From DTDR01 sp964505415 (GTDB lineage: Bacteria; Hydrothermota; Tepidihabitantia; Tepidihabitantales; DTDR01), in NCBI GenBank assembly GCA_964505415.1, contig CAZDHW010000016.1:1-46788 (forward strand): a stretch of DNA of 46,788 nt, in the 5' to 3' direction. This document shows positions 8,076 to 15,842 of this stretch, piece after piece. Within the stretch, counting starts at the first letter, position 1. Every line of letters begins with the position of its first letter. The translations under genes were made by a program, and so were the position numbers. A model generated the notes under the pieces. It was given only the letters and a program-made list of their open reading frames with translations. It had not been told where the DNA came from and ran no database searches.

Positions 8076-9569
8076 TTACCTTCTTATTATTTTAATATTT
8101 TTTCTTTTATTAAACAAAAAGAAAACGCCTCTTTGGCTTAAGCTCTTTATTCTTCTTCCTTGGATATCAAAAAGATGAAACCCTTCTTTTAGTTTTTCTT
8201 TTTTCTCTTCTTTTATTGCCGAAAGGGGTTCTTCAATTGTCAGTAAGGTATCACCCACACCAAAATATTTCGTATTTCTCTCACCGCTGGGCCAAAGAAC
8301 AATTAAGGAATCAAAATTGGGACTATTGCCTAAACCAAAATGGGCAACTAAAGAAATTGAAGATATTTCAACTAATTGGGTAGTATCATTACGATAAAGA
8401 TAAAGTTTTGTTCCGATACCAACTTTATTACTCTGACAGCCAAGCAATTTTACTTTAAGATAATGGAAATAATTCCCACCACTGTCCCTCATCAAAGCAT
8501 AACCATTACCAAAATGACCAGTAAGAAAGGCATCTAAATCACCATCATTGTCAAAATCACCCCAACTACTAACGAAAACATCGGCAGGATTGGCAATATT
8601 TACTTGACCAGCAACATTAAAAAAAGGAGCCGAATAGCCCATATTTTTGTAAAGCCGATTAAGATTAACATGATTAGTGGTAAAAATATCTAAGAGCCGG
8701 TCGTTATTAAAATCAATAAAGATACAGGTCCGACCATCGCCAACATCGCCGACACCATAAAAATTTGTCCGGTCTAAAAAAGTTCCGTTTCTTTGATTTA
8801 CATATAAACAATTTAGCCCACCACCGAGATTAGTAAGGTAGAGGTCTAAATAGCCATCATTATTAAAATCGCCAGCAGTTGCGGTTTGACTGTTACCTAA
8901 ATTACCCACATTTGCTTGACTAGTGACATCGGTAAAAGTCCCGTTCCCATTATTTCGGTAAAGTTTATTTTCACCGGAGCGGAGAAGATAAATATCAGGA
9001 TAAAAATCATTATTATAATCAAAAACACAAGCGTTTGTTGCGTCTTCAAAAGTATAAACCAATTGGAAACCGCTAAGCGTTTGTTTATAAAGACGCGACT
9101 GGGTGCCTACAGTTAAGATATCTAAATAACCATCAAGATTATAGTCAAGAAATAGGGCTCGATAACCACCAAGGGAAATACCTAAGGAATCAGCTACCTC
9201 ACTAAATGTGCCGTCACCATTATTTCTAAATAGATAAACTTCGGCACCATTGGAGGTAGCTAAAATATCCACATAACCATCATTATTAAAATCACCAGCA
9301 ACTACCGATATAAACCCATAATTAGTAAGTCTTGCTGAATCAGTAATATTGGTAAAAGCTACGCCGTAATTATTTTTAAAAAGATAGACCCTCCCTCCCG
9401 GATCAAAAAGGATGTCTAAATAATTATCATTATTATAATCAAAAAAGAGGCAAGTAGCTCCAAGCCCACCAGGAACATTTATCCCCAATTCCGCGGCAAC
9501 ATCACGAAAGCGAATTTGTTGAGAAAAGGCAAAAAAGAAAATTAGTAGGGCAAATTTTAAATATTTCAT
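8076..9569 (-). CDS. Exported FG-GAP/VCBS propeller with shortened ASPIC/UnbV domain and sorting tail
   Basis: 497 residues. A signal peptide (about 1-17) is followed by some eight FG-GAP/VCBS repeats carrying calcium-binding D-x-N-x-D-G-x-x-D loops, such as 'DYNNDNYLDILF', 'DFNNDGYVDIL', 'DYNLDGYLDIL', 'DFNNDGYLDLYL', 'DFNNDRLLDIF' and 'DFDNDGDLDAFL'. Residues of about 375-445 are an ASPIC/UnbV module ('VGIGTKLYLY ... HFGLGN ... DSLIVLWPSGE'). The part normally between the 'Q.REV' strand and 'HFGLG' is much reduced. The protein closes with 'FDIQGRRI ... QRGVFFLFNKRKNIKIIRR', a sorting-type tail. It probably folds as a seven- or eight-bladed propeller at the cell surface. It sits six bases after the LVIVD gene in the same operon. 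The ligand is unknown. Confidence 0.9.
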   Translation of the reverse strand: MKYLKFALLIFFFAFSQQIRFRDVAAELGINVPGGLGATCLFFDYNNDNYLDILFDPGGRVYLFKNNYGVAFTNITDSARLTNYGFISVVAGDFNNDGYVDILATSNGAEVYLFRNNGDGTFSEVADSLGISLGGYRALFLDYNLDGYLDILTVGTQSRLYKQTLSGFQLVYTFEDATNACVFDYNNDFYPDIYLLRSGENKLYRNNGNGTFTDVTSQANVGNLGNSQTATAGDFNNDGYLDLYLTNLGGGLNCLYVNQRNGTFLDRTNFYGVGDVGDGRTCIFIDFNNDRLLDIFTTNHVNLNRLYKNMGYSAPFFNVAGQVNIANPADVFVSSWGDFDNDGDLDAFLTGHFGNGYALMRDSGGNYFHYLKVKLLGCQSNKVGIGTKLYLYRNDTTQLVEISSISLVAHFGLGNSPNFDSLIVLWPSGERNTKYFGVGDTLLTIEEPLSAIKEEKKEKLKEGFHLFDIQGRRIKSLSQRGVFFLFNKRKNIKIIRR

Positions 9570-9575
9570 CTTAAA

Positions 9576-11912
9576 TTACCTCACAATAACCATCTTTCTT
9601 TGGATTTCTTCTTTTCCTTTTATTTTCAAGAAATAGAGACCACTTTTCAGGAAAGGAAGATTGATAACACTATTTTCTTTTAGATATTGCTTTTCTTTAA
9701 AAACAATCCGACCATTAGCATCGTAAATAGTAATAAAATATTCACCAGCAGTATTTATTTTTAAATGGGTTTTTTTTCTAAAATCATTCGCTTCTTTTAT
9801 TTCCGAAAGACCGGTATAGTAAATGAAAAAGCCGCCATAGGTAGTCCCATAACCATATTCGTCGCCTGCTGACCAGACATCGGTTGTTACTCCGCCGTAG
9901 CCAAATTTAGAAAGCATATCATAATAACCATATAATCTTAAATTCTGACCCATGTCAGTTTTTAAGGCAGTAAATTGATAACCATTACCAACAAAAATTA
10001 ATTCTCGACCGATATGAACATCTTCAATATTCGCTTCTAAATCAACTGTTCCAATAATTTGGGGAGAGGCAGGATTAGAGATATCAATTGTGTGAACACC
10101 GGCTGCCCAATCAGCCACTGCAATTATCGGTAGATAACGAAAACAATCAACTCCCCGACATTGATTGGGGGTAGAATATTCAGTAATTAAAACTGGATAA
10201 GTCAAATCCCTCACATTTAAAATTCCCAAGTCTCTCTGAAGCGGTTGTGTGCCACCCCATGGGTCATACCCACCAGCCATAAATAAAATGGTATCATATT
10301 TAGTAATCTCTATGGCTACCCAAGTTTGCCAAAAATATTCGCCAAGTGCTCTTATCCGTTGGGGATCAGCAACATTTAATATTTTTAAAGTTGTTGTTCG
10401 ACCTTCTGAAGCCAAAGGGAAGAAAACTATAGTGTCTTCTACATAGAATTGGTTACCACCGGCATAACCACGCCACATCTTTGTTCCTACCCATTGAGGA
10501 TTTCGAGGATTGGAAACATCAACAATGGCTAAATAACAAAACCAAGGAAAACCCCTCACAACTAAATAGATATAATTATTGGAATAGAATATACCTCCGA
10601 TATCGGCTCCCAGGGTATTAGAAGGGATTGACTCTAAATATCTATCATAGTAGGCAATTTCGGTAATATTATTTGGCTGAGAAATATCTAAAATCCTAAG
10701 TATTCCGTAGCCATCATATAAATAGGCAAAAGTATCTTTCACTGTTAGATAATAGGGATTCCCTAAATAGATATAATAATTAATAAGTTGGGGATTATAA
10801 GGATAGGTAAGATCAAAAAGGACCGCCCCGGCTAATGCTTGGTCATAAAGTTTTCTATTAGTCCTGTCGATATAGGTAGCAGTTGACCGGATATTTAATT
10901 GATTAATAAGTTGAGGATTTTGAGGGTCAGAGACATCATAAATCCCTAAGCCGTAAATATCACTCACAAAGGCATAAAGGGTATCGCCAAAATTAACCAC
11001 ATTTACCCTTTGAACATCTAAAAACTCGGTTGCCTGAGAAAGCAATCTCATATTTCTTGGGTCAGCAATATTAACAATATAAAATCCATAATAACGGGCA
11101 CCAATATAAGCAAGGGTATCTTTTATAAAAATTTTCATTCCCCGACGAACATTCCCACCGATATAAGAAATAACTTGGGGATGCAATGGGTCAGAAATAT
11201 CATAGGCGATAAGTCCGGCAGTATCTCCTGGGTCGTAATTGGTAACAAAGGCAATATTTTCTTTAATAATAATATCCATTAACCAAGTAAAAGAGTTCTC
11301 GTTAGCAACAATTTGGGGATTATTGGGGTTAGCGATATTTACCACATAAAGTCCGCCGGCTCGGGTAGTAATAAAAGCAAAGGTATCTTTTAAAGCAATG
11401 CCGGTAGCGCCCCAACCATAAGCAGGATTATAAAGGGGATCTTCAAAAGGTAAATAGGTAGCATTTAGCCATTTTGCTTGATTAATATTACTAAAATTAA
11501 AAATCACTAATCCCCTATCTGCCGAAGCACAAAAAATTAAGGTATCTCTAATCTCAAAATCAAAGATATAACCAGGACCAGAAACTTCTCTTACTTTTGT
11601 CAAGGTTTCTTGGACATTAAAGATATAGAAACCACCACCGGAAGAAAAAAGAAAGTAGTTCTGATAAGGAGCCACCTGCCAACCACTCATATTCACCCAA
11701 CCACCGGCTAAATTGTATTCACCTATAAGAGTAAGATTAAGTGATTCTCTTTTTGACCAATTGGGTAAAGGAGCAAAGTTTTCTTTCAAAGGAGAATTGG
11801 AAAAAATTGGATTTACCATAATTGTTCGCGAAGGGATAGGTTCAGCAGTAATTAACGCCCGATTAAAATCAATGTTTAAATTAAATAAAAATAAAGAAAT
11901 AAATAAAAGCAT
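9576..11912 (-). CDS. Exported LVIVD-repeat beta-propeller protein with sorting tail
   Basis: 778 residues. A hydrophobic leader (about 1-14) is followed by about a dozen LVIVD-type repeats with the phrase '(I/V)-(Y/D)-(I/V)-(S/A)-(D/N)-P-x-N-P-Q', for example 'AYDISDPLHPQVISYIGG', 'IVNIADPRNMRLLS', 'IYDVSDPQNPQLINQLN', 'IVDVSNPRNPQWVGT' and 'TIDISNPASPQIIG'. The C-terminal 70 residues ('ITIYDANGRIVFKEKQY ... KSGLYFLKIKGKEEIQRK') are the sorting tail. LVIVD proteins are extracellular propellers whose ligands are mostly unknown. It follows the TrmB-type regulator by 12 bases, and its SD (AAGGAGG) lies in that gap, so the regulator and this protein share one transcript. That makes surface expression of this protein the likely target of the regulator. 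Confidence 0.92.
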   Translation of the reverse strand: MLLFISLFLFNLNIDFNRALITAEPIPSRTIMVNPIFSNSPLKENFAPLPNWSKRESLNLTLIGEYNLAGGWVNMSGWQVAPYQNYFLFSSGGGFYIFNVQETLTKVREVSGPGYIFDFEIRDTLIFCASADRGLVIFNFSNINQAKWLNATYLPFEDPLYNPAYGWGATGIALKDTFAFITTRAGGLYVVNIANPNNPQIVANENSFTWLMDIIIKENIAFVTNYDPGDTAGLIAYDISDPLHPQVISYIGGNVRRGMKIFIKDTLAYIGARYYGFYIVNIADPRNMRLLSQATEFLDVQRVNVVNFGDTLYAFVSDIYGLGIYDVSDPQNPQLINQLNIRSTATYIDRTNRKLYDQALAGAVLFDLTYPYNPQLINYYIYLGNPYYLTVKDTFAYLYDGYGILRILDISQPNNITEIAYYDRYLESIPSNTLGADIGGIFYSNNYIYLVVRGFPWFCYLAIVDVSNPRNPQWVGTKMWRGYAGGNQFYVEDTIVFFPLASEGRTTTLKILNVADPQRIRALGEYFWQTWVAIEITKYDTILFMAGGYDPWGGTQPLQRDLGILNVRDLTYPVLITEYSTPNQCRGVDCFRYLPIIAVADWAAGVHTIDISNPASPQIIGTVDLEANIEDVHIGRELIFVGNGYQFTALKTDMGQNLRLYGYYDMLSKFGYGGVTTDVWSAGDEYGYGTTYGGFFIYYTGLSEIKEANDFRKKTHLKINTAGEYFITIYDANGRIVFKEKQYLKENSVINLPFLKSGLYFLKIKGKEEIQRKMVIVR

Positions 11913-11924
11913 CGTTTCCTCCTT

Positions 11925-12710
11925 TTAAGTTAAATTAATTTCTTTACCCATTGACCAATAATACTCAAACCCAACTCTCATTAATTCAATAAGAGCCGGG
12001 TGGGTAAACATAAACATTACCACCTCCTCTTTATCTTCGCCGAATAAAGAGAAGGCAGCACCTTTATCGTCAATCAACATCATGTTTAATGGTAAATAAT
12101 CAATCTTTCTTGCCTCTTCTCCCATTTTTATCAATTTTTTTACATAAGCAAACACCTCTTCATCAGCTAAAAAATTCTCTTCATAAAGGCAACGAACCCC
12201 AATCTTCTTTTTTAAAGCCATAAGCTCAATATCATAAGCTTCTTTTAGTCTTTCTGGTGTCTTTTTTAATATATATTTACAGAAAATTAAAATTTCTTTC
12301 TGAGCATTTTTTACCATTAAAGTCAAAAACTCGCGTGCTTCCTTGCCTTTTAACACATCTATAAATTCAAAATTTATTTCTCGCTTTTTACTTTTTTGAT
12401 AAATCTCTTCCAATTCTTTTAATAGAGAAAATTTCGCTTTTAATTCTTTTTCTTCTTTTTCTAAAATTTTTCTTAATGCGAGATTAGGAGAAATAGCCAA
12501 ATAATATTTTATTCTACCTCGCTTTTCAACACAAAGTCCCAAAGCCATTAATTTTTTTAAAACCAGATAAATCTGGGGGCGGGGAACATTGATTTTCTTC
12601 GCCAAATCACCAACCTTAGCTTCACCAAATTTTAATAGGGCACTATAAACCTCGGCCTCGTAATTATTCAAACCAAAATTTTTTAAAATCGTTAATAAAT
12701 CTTTTTCCAT
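11925..12710 (-). CDS. TrmB-family transcriptional regulator
   Basis: 261 residues. Positions 1 to about 75 are a winged helix of the TrmB type ('GLNNYEAEVYSALLKFGEAK', then 'VPRPQIYLVLKKLMALGLCV'). A coiled-coil linker (about 80-110) and a phospholipase-D-like sensor domain ('KEILIFCKYILKKTPERLKE', 'GAAFSLFG') follow. TrmB proteins bind DNA as dimers and respond to sugars or other small molecules in many archaea and some bacteria; the effector here is unknown. The gene is the first of a four-gene unit (to 7505). Its own promoter (12717-12744) contains three evenly spaced copies of an 8-bp motif, which strongly suggests autoregulation. The -10 ends seven bases before the ATG, so the mRNA is probably leaderless. 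Confidence 0.92.
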   Translation of the reverse strand: MEKDLLTILKNFGLNNYEAEVYSALLKFGEAKVGDLAKKINVPRPQIYLVLKKLMALGLCVEKRGRIKYYLAISPNLALRKILEKEEKELKAKFSLLKELEEIYQKSKKREINFEFIDVLKGKEAREFLTLMVKNAQKEILIFCKYILKKTPERLKEAYDIELMALKKKIGVRCLYEENFLADEEVFAYVKKLIKMGEEARKIDYLPLNMMLIDDKGAAFSLFGEDKEEVVMFMFTHPALIELMRVGFEYYWSMGKEINLT

Positions 12711-12711
12711 A

Positions 12712-12753
12712 TTGTTAGTATAATAAAAACTAACAAAAAGTCAAATTGTTAGT
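12712..12753 (-). promoter_or_regulatory. Triple operator TTGTTAGT, alternating strand, 17-bp spacing
   Basis: TTGTTAGT occurs at 12712-12719 (plus), its complement ACTAACAA at 12729-12736, and TTGTTAGT again at 12746-12753 (plus). The copies start exactly 17 bases apart and alternate in orientation. The first overlaps the -10, the second fills the spacer, and the third is just upstream of the -35 and overlaps the end of sfsA. Copies 1-2 and 2-3 form two overlapping palindromes suitable for a dimeric winged-helix repressor, most simply the adjacent TrmB-type protein. Confidence 0.8.
12717..12744 (-). promoter_or_regulatory. Promoter of the TrmB operon (predicted leaderless)
   Basis: On the minus strand TTGACT (12739-12744), 16 bases, TATACT (12717-12722). 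The predicted start of transcription coincides with the ATG at 12710, and there is no Shine-Dalgarno. Confidence 0.8.
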
Positions 12754-13855
12754 AAAGGTATTTTAAAAGTGGCTGGAAACGATATTTATTGATAAGATTA
12801 ACAAAATCTTCTATTAAAAAGGGATTGGTTGGTGAATAATAAAGATGACTTTCACAAAGACAATCAGAGGAGCCAAATTTTTTAATGGTAAGAAAGTTAA
12901 TCTTTTCTAAATCCTTAGCAATCTCACATTCAAAATTTCTTTCACTTCTTATAGAAATCACTTTTAAATTAACTAAATAATCAACTAAATAATCAATATG
13001 CCACCTCTTCTTTTTCTTTCTTCTTAAATGCCTTTCTATTCTTTTTTCTAAATTTTCCATCGCCCTTCCCACATAAACATAATAACCTTTCTTAAATATT
13101 ATTCTTCCCAACTTGCCAACTAAAATTTTTTTATCTTTTTTTAATTCACCAACAAGAAGATAATTGCCCCTATCACTTTTAAATCTTTCAAATACTTTCC
13201 AAGGAATTTTAACCTCCCTAATAAATTGACATCTTAAATCTTTATCCACTTTCACACTAACCGCTTTTATTTTGATCTTTTTTCTTAATTTATAAAGGGA
13301 AAAGGCAAAAGCAAAGTCGGTATGAAAATCAGGTAAAAAATAATAGATTTTTGGTGAATAGATAATCAATAAAAGATAACCATTATTTTCGGCTAATAAA
13401 TAGAGATGATTTCTTGCTCGCTCACTTACGGCATCGGGGAAAAAGGCAATTTTCTTATAAAAGAGGGTACAAGATTTTACTTCTAAAGGTCTTTCTTTAT
13501 TATTATCTTTTAATAAAAAATCTATCCGCCGATTTTTTATCTTGGCTTCTCTTTTTATTATTTTTTTACCGGTTAAATCTTTTATCTTATTTTCTTTAAT
13601 AAGTTTTTCTGCCAGTTCATTGGTATAATTGGTATTAAGTAAAATAAAATCACCATCTTTTTCTGCTCCCCAAATAATGTAAGGAAGGGTATTTTTCTTA
13701 TTTATCTTTTCTAAATATAAAATTCTTTTCGGCAACAAAATCTCCCACAATCTCCCCGGATTAGGCAGATAGGCTTTCACTTTTTTATTATCAACCAAAC
13801 ATTTGCAGGTAAAACGGTTAAGCCTTTTTAAAAAAATTCCTTTAATAAATTTCAT
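12749..13855 (-). CDS. sfsA: SfsA nuclease domain fused to a DUF123 (GIY-YIG-like) domain
   Basis: The first 225 residues (counting from the ATG at 13855) are SfsA: 'MKFIKGIFLKRLNRFTCKCL', 'VKAYLPNPGRLWEIL', 'RRIDFLL ... PLEVKSCTLF', 'FPDAVSERARNHLYLL'. The D-x-E-V-K-type residues form the metal site of a PD-(D/E)xK-like fold with reported DNase activity. Residues of about 228-345 are DUF123, a GIY-YIG relative: 'GNYLLVGEL', 'GKLGRIIFKKGYYVYVGRA', 'RIERHLRRKKKKRWHIDYL', 'FGSSDCLCESHLYY'. In most genomes these are separate proteins or only one is present, so this is a natural two-nuclease fusion. The ATG at 13855 is preferred over the in-frame TTG at 13861 because the -10 (13861-13866) covers the TTG. 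Product of 368 residues. Confidence 0.9.
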   Translation of the reverse strand: MKFIKGIFLKRLNRFTCKCLVDNKKVKAYLPNPGRLWEILLPKRILYLEKINKKNTLPYIIWGAEKDGDFILLNTNYTNELAEKLIKENKIKDLTGKKIIKREAKIKNRRIDFLLKDNNKERPLEVKSCTLFYKKIAFFPDAVSERARNHLYLLAENNGYLLLIIYSPKIYYFLPDFHTDFAFAFSLYKLRKKIKIKAVSVKVDKDLRCQFIREVKIPWKVFERFKSDRGNYLLVGELKKDKKILVGKLGRIIFKKGYYVYVGRAMENLEKRIERHLRRKKKKRWHIDYLVDYLVNLKVISIRSERNFECEIAKDLEKINFLTIKKFGSSDCLCESHLYYSPTNPFLIEDFVNLINKYRFQPLLKYLY

Positions 13856-13860
13856 AGCCA

Positions 13861-13889
13861 ATTTTATCTTTTAATTTTTTTCTTTTCAA
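13861..13889 (-). promoter_or_regulatory. Promoter of sfsA (predicted leaderless)
   Basis: On the minus strand TTGAAA (13884-13889), 17 bases, TAAAAT (13861-13866). The ATG at 13855 begins six bases after the -10, so the mRNA has essentially no leader. Confidence 0.65.
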
Positions 13890-13892
13890 TAG

Positions 13893-13920
13893 TTGAAAAT
13901 TTTTAAAATTTTATTATATT
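13893..13920 (+). promoter_or_regulatory. Promoter of etfBA (predicted leaderless)
   Basis: TTGAAA (13893-13898), 16 bases, TATATT (13915-13920). The ATG of etfB at 13929 is nine bases after the -10 and has no Shine-Dalgarno. It is divergent from the sfsA promoter. Confidence 0.65.
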
Positions 13921-13928
13921 TTTAAATT

Positions 13929-14699
13929 ATGAAAATTATTGTTTTAGTAAAAAGTTGTCCGGAAACTTCCGAAAGTGAAGTAAGAATAACTAATGATGGT
14001 AAAGATATTATTAAAGATCGATTAGTCTATACCATTAACGAAGCGGATAATTATGCCTTAGAAGCCGCTTTAGTTCTAAAAGAGAAATACGGTGGTGAAA
14101 TTACTTTAATAACCTTCGGTGATAAAAAAAGTGAGGAAGTTTTAAGGATGGGTTTTGCTAAAGGTGCTGATTACGGAATAAGAATTGAATCCGAAAAAGA
14201 GATAAAGGACCCGTTAACTATTGGCCAGATTTTCTTTTCGGTGATAAAAGGTCTTGAGTTTGATTTAATTTTAACCGGGGTAACAAGCAGTGATTATGGC
14301 TACGGTATTATTGGTACTGCTTTGGCAAGATTTTTGAATTTGCCTTTCGCCACTTTAGTAAAAAAAATAGAAAAAGAAGATAATCATTTTCTAATTGAAA
14401 GAGAATTGGAAGGTGGTCTGATTGAAAAGCGAAGAATAAAATTGCCCTGCCTCTTGACAATCCAAACGGGTATTTATCCTTTAAGATACGCTTCTATTTT
14501 GGGAATTAAAAAAGCCTTAGCTAAGGAGATAAAATTAATAAAGCTTTCCGAATTAGGCATAGAATTAAAAGAGAAAATCCAACTGGAAGAATATTTCTTA
14601 CCTAAAAAAGAAAGGGAGACCATTTTTATTCAAGGTAATAACGAAGAAGAAATTGCCGAAAATTTAATGAAAATCTTGAAGGAGAAGAATTTCTTATGA
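13929..14699 (+). CDS. etfB: Electron transfer flavoprotein, beta subunit
   Basis: 256 residues, normal for EtfB, which binds AMP or FAD and forms a heterodimer with EtfA to carry electrons between dehydrogenases and a quinone or ferredoxin acceptor. The recognisable parts are 'MKIIVLVKSCPETSESEVRI', 'INEADNYALEAALVLKEKYG', 'GEITLITFGDKKSEEVLRMG' with the alternating strand pattern, the nucleotide-loop 'GVTSSDYGYGIIGTALARFL', and the EtfB recognition-loop area 'LLTIQTGIYPLRYASILGIK'. It overlaps etfA by 4 bases (ATGA). No acyl-CoA dehydrogenase, FixC or FixX lies nearby, so the electron partner is elsewhere; the HdrABC-MvhD module at 36-39 kb is on the same stretch but not adjacent. Whether this ETF bifurcates cannot be told from the sequence with confidence. 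Confidence 0.95.
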   Translation: MKIIVLVKSCPETSESEVRITNDGKDIIKDRLVYTINEADNYALEAALVLKEKYGGEITLITFGDKKSEEVLRMGFAKGADYGIRIESEKEIKDPLTIGQIFFSVIKGLEFDLILTGVTSSDYGYGIIGTALARFLNLPFATLVKKIEKEDNHFLIERELEGGLIEKRRIKLPCLLTIQTGIYPLRYASILGIKKALAKEIKLIKLSELGIELKEKIQLEEYFLPKKERETIFIQGNNEEEIAENLMKILKEKNFL

Positions 14700-15658
14700 A
14701 AGAAGTAATTGTTTTTATTGAACATCGTTTGAACGAAATTTTGGAAAGCAATTTTGATGCTTTAAGTTTTGCCTACCGTTGGCAAGAATTGAATGGCGGT
14801 GAAGTCTCTTTATTAATTTTAACGAGCGAAGAGAAAAAAGAGATTTTTAACAATTTAAAAGGGTTAGGAAACAAAATCTATCTCTTAAAAAATAAAATCC
14901 TTGAAGAATATCACCCAGAAATTTATTTAAATACTATAAAAGAGTTCTTAAAAGCAAAAGAAAATTATCTCTTGGTTTTTTCCCAAACAGCCAATGCCTA
15001 TGAACTGGCACCGTCCTTAGGTGCCGAATTTCTTATTCCCGTCGTTACTAACATCAATGGCTTAGAAAAAATTGATGATAAAATCTATCTTATCCGTTAT
15101 TTTTATGGCGGAAAAATTTGTGGAAAAATTAGTGTGGCTAACGAAAAATCTTTAATCTTAACTATCCAAAGCGGAGCTTTTAAATTTGAAAAGAAAGAAT
15201 TTTCTACCCTCCTTGAAGAAAAAGAAATTTCTTTGCCCATCTCAAAAAATACCGAAATTTTAGGTTACGAAAAAGCGGAGGTTGGTGAAGTGGATATTAC
15301 CCAAGCCGAAGTGATTATTGGTATCGGCCGGGGAATAAGAGACCAAAAGAATTTACCAATGGTTGAAGAATTGGCAAAAAAATTAAACGGCGTTCTTGCC
15401 GGCTCCCGACCAGTAATTGATGCTGGTTGGTTACCCAAAGACCGACAGGTTGGTTCTTCAGGAAAAACCGTAAAACCAAAACTTTATTTGGCCTTAGGAA
15501 TTTCTGGTGCCTTTCAACATGTTGCCGGAATGAAAAATTCTGATTTGATAATTGCGATAAACAAAGATGAAAATGCTCCCATATTTTCGGTTAGCCATTA
15601 CGGTATTGTTGGTGATTTGACAAAAATTGTTCCCGCCTTATTAAAGAAACTCCAATAA
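14696..15658 (+). CDS. etfA: Electron transfer flavoprotein, alpha subunit
   Basis: 320 residues. The C-terminal FAD domain is unmistakable: 'ITQAEVIIGIGRGIRDQKNL', 'LAGSRPVIDAGWLPKDRQVG', 'SSGKTVKPKLYLALGISGAF', 'QHVAGMKNSDLIIAINKDEN', 'APIFSVSHYGIVGD'. These bind the FAD that takes part in electron transfer. There is no N-terminal ferredoxin extension, which some bifurcating EtfA proteins have. Translation is coupled to etfB by an ATGA overlap. The gene is followed by a hairpin (15703-15728) that lacks a downstream T-run. Confidence 0.96.
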   Translation: MKEVIVFIEHRLNEILESNFDALSFAYRWQELNGGEVSLLILTSEEKKEIFNNLKGLGNKIYLLKNKILEEYHPEIYLNTIKEFLKAKENYLLVFSQTANAYELAPSLGAEFLIPVVTNINGLEKIDDKIYLIRYFYGGKICGKISVANEKSLILTIQSGAFKFEKKEFSTLLEEKEISLPISKNTEILGYEKAEVGEVDITQAEVIIGIGRGIRDQKNLPMVEELAKKLNGVLAGSRPVIDAGWLPKDRQVGSSGKTVKPKLYLALGISGAFQHVAGMKNSDLIIAINKDENAPIFSVSHYGIVGDLTKIVPALLKKLQ

Positions 15659-15702
15659 AAAATTAATTTTTTATTATTTTTAAAATAGCTTTTAAAATAA
15701 AA

Positions 15703-15728
15703 GGGCAGGGTCTTTTTTGACCCTGCCC
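15703..15728 (+). promoter_or_regulatory. Perfect 10-bp GC hairpin after etfA, before a Shine-Dalgarno-rich stretch
   Basis: GGGCAGGGTC (15703-15712) and GACCCTGCCC (15719-15728) are perfectly complementary around a T6 loop. On the plus strand it is followed by CCAAGGAGG and no T-run, so it is a poor intrinsic terminator for etfA. On the minus strand a TTTTATTTT follows it. The same GGCAGGG core appears in the terminator at 26811. Confidence 0.6.
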
Positions 15729-15761
15729 CAAGGAGGCGATAGAGAGAGGAGGAGGGGAAAA

Positions 15762-15788
15762 ATGAAATTATTGAATATTATAATATAA
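15762..15788 (+). CDS. Eight-codon leader-like ORF with a very strong ribosome-binding site
   Basis: ATG at 15762 is followed by seven codons (MKLLNIII) and TAA. It is preceded by an extended purine run at 15730-15760 that contains AGGAGG and GGAGGAGGGG, the strongest Shine-Dalgarno-like sequence in the window, in turn preceded by the 15703-15728 hairpin. There is no gene at this distance that needs it; the next ATG (15843) has its own promoter. It could be a leader peptide, the remnant of a gene start, or part of a structured RNA. The coding call is speculative. Confidence 0.3.
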   Translation: MKLLNIII

Positions 15789-15808
15789 ATTAATATAAAA
15801 ATCAAGGG

Positions 15809-15836
15809 TTGATTTTTCTTTTTTGAAGATTATAAT
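15809..15836 (+). promoter_or_regulatory. Promoter of the SdpI-like gene (predicted leaderless)
   Basis: TTGATT (15809-15814), 16 bases, perfect TATAAT (15831-15836). The ATG at 15843 coincides with the expected +1. Confidence 0.75.
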
Positions 15837-15842
15837 TTATTG

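Noticed and set aside
15703..15728. Intrinsic terminator of etfA
   Set aside because: The stem is perfect but no T-run follows on the plus strand, so it was listed as a structured element.
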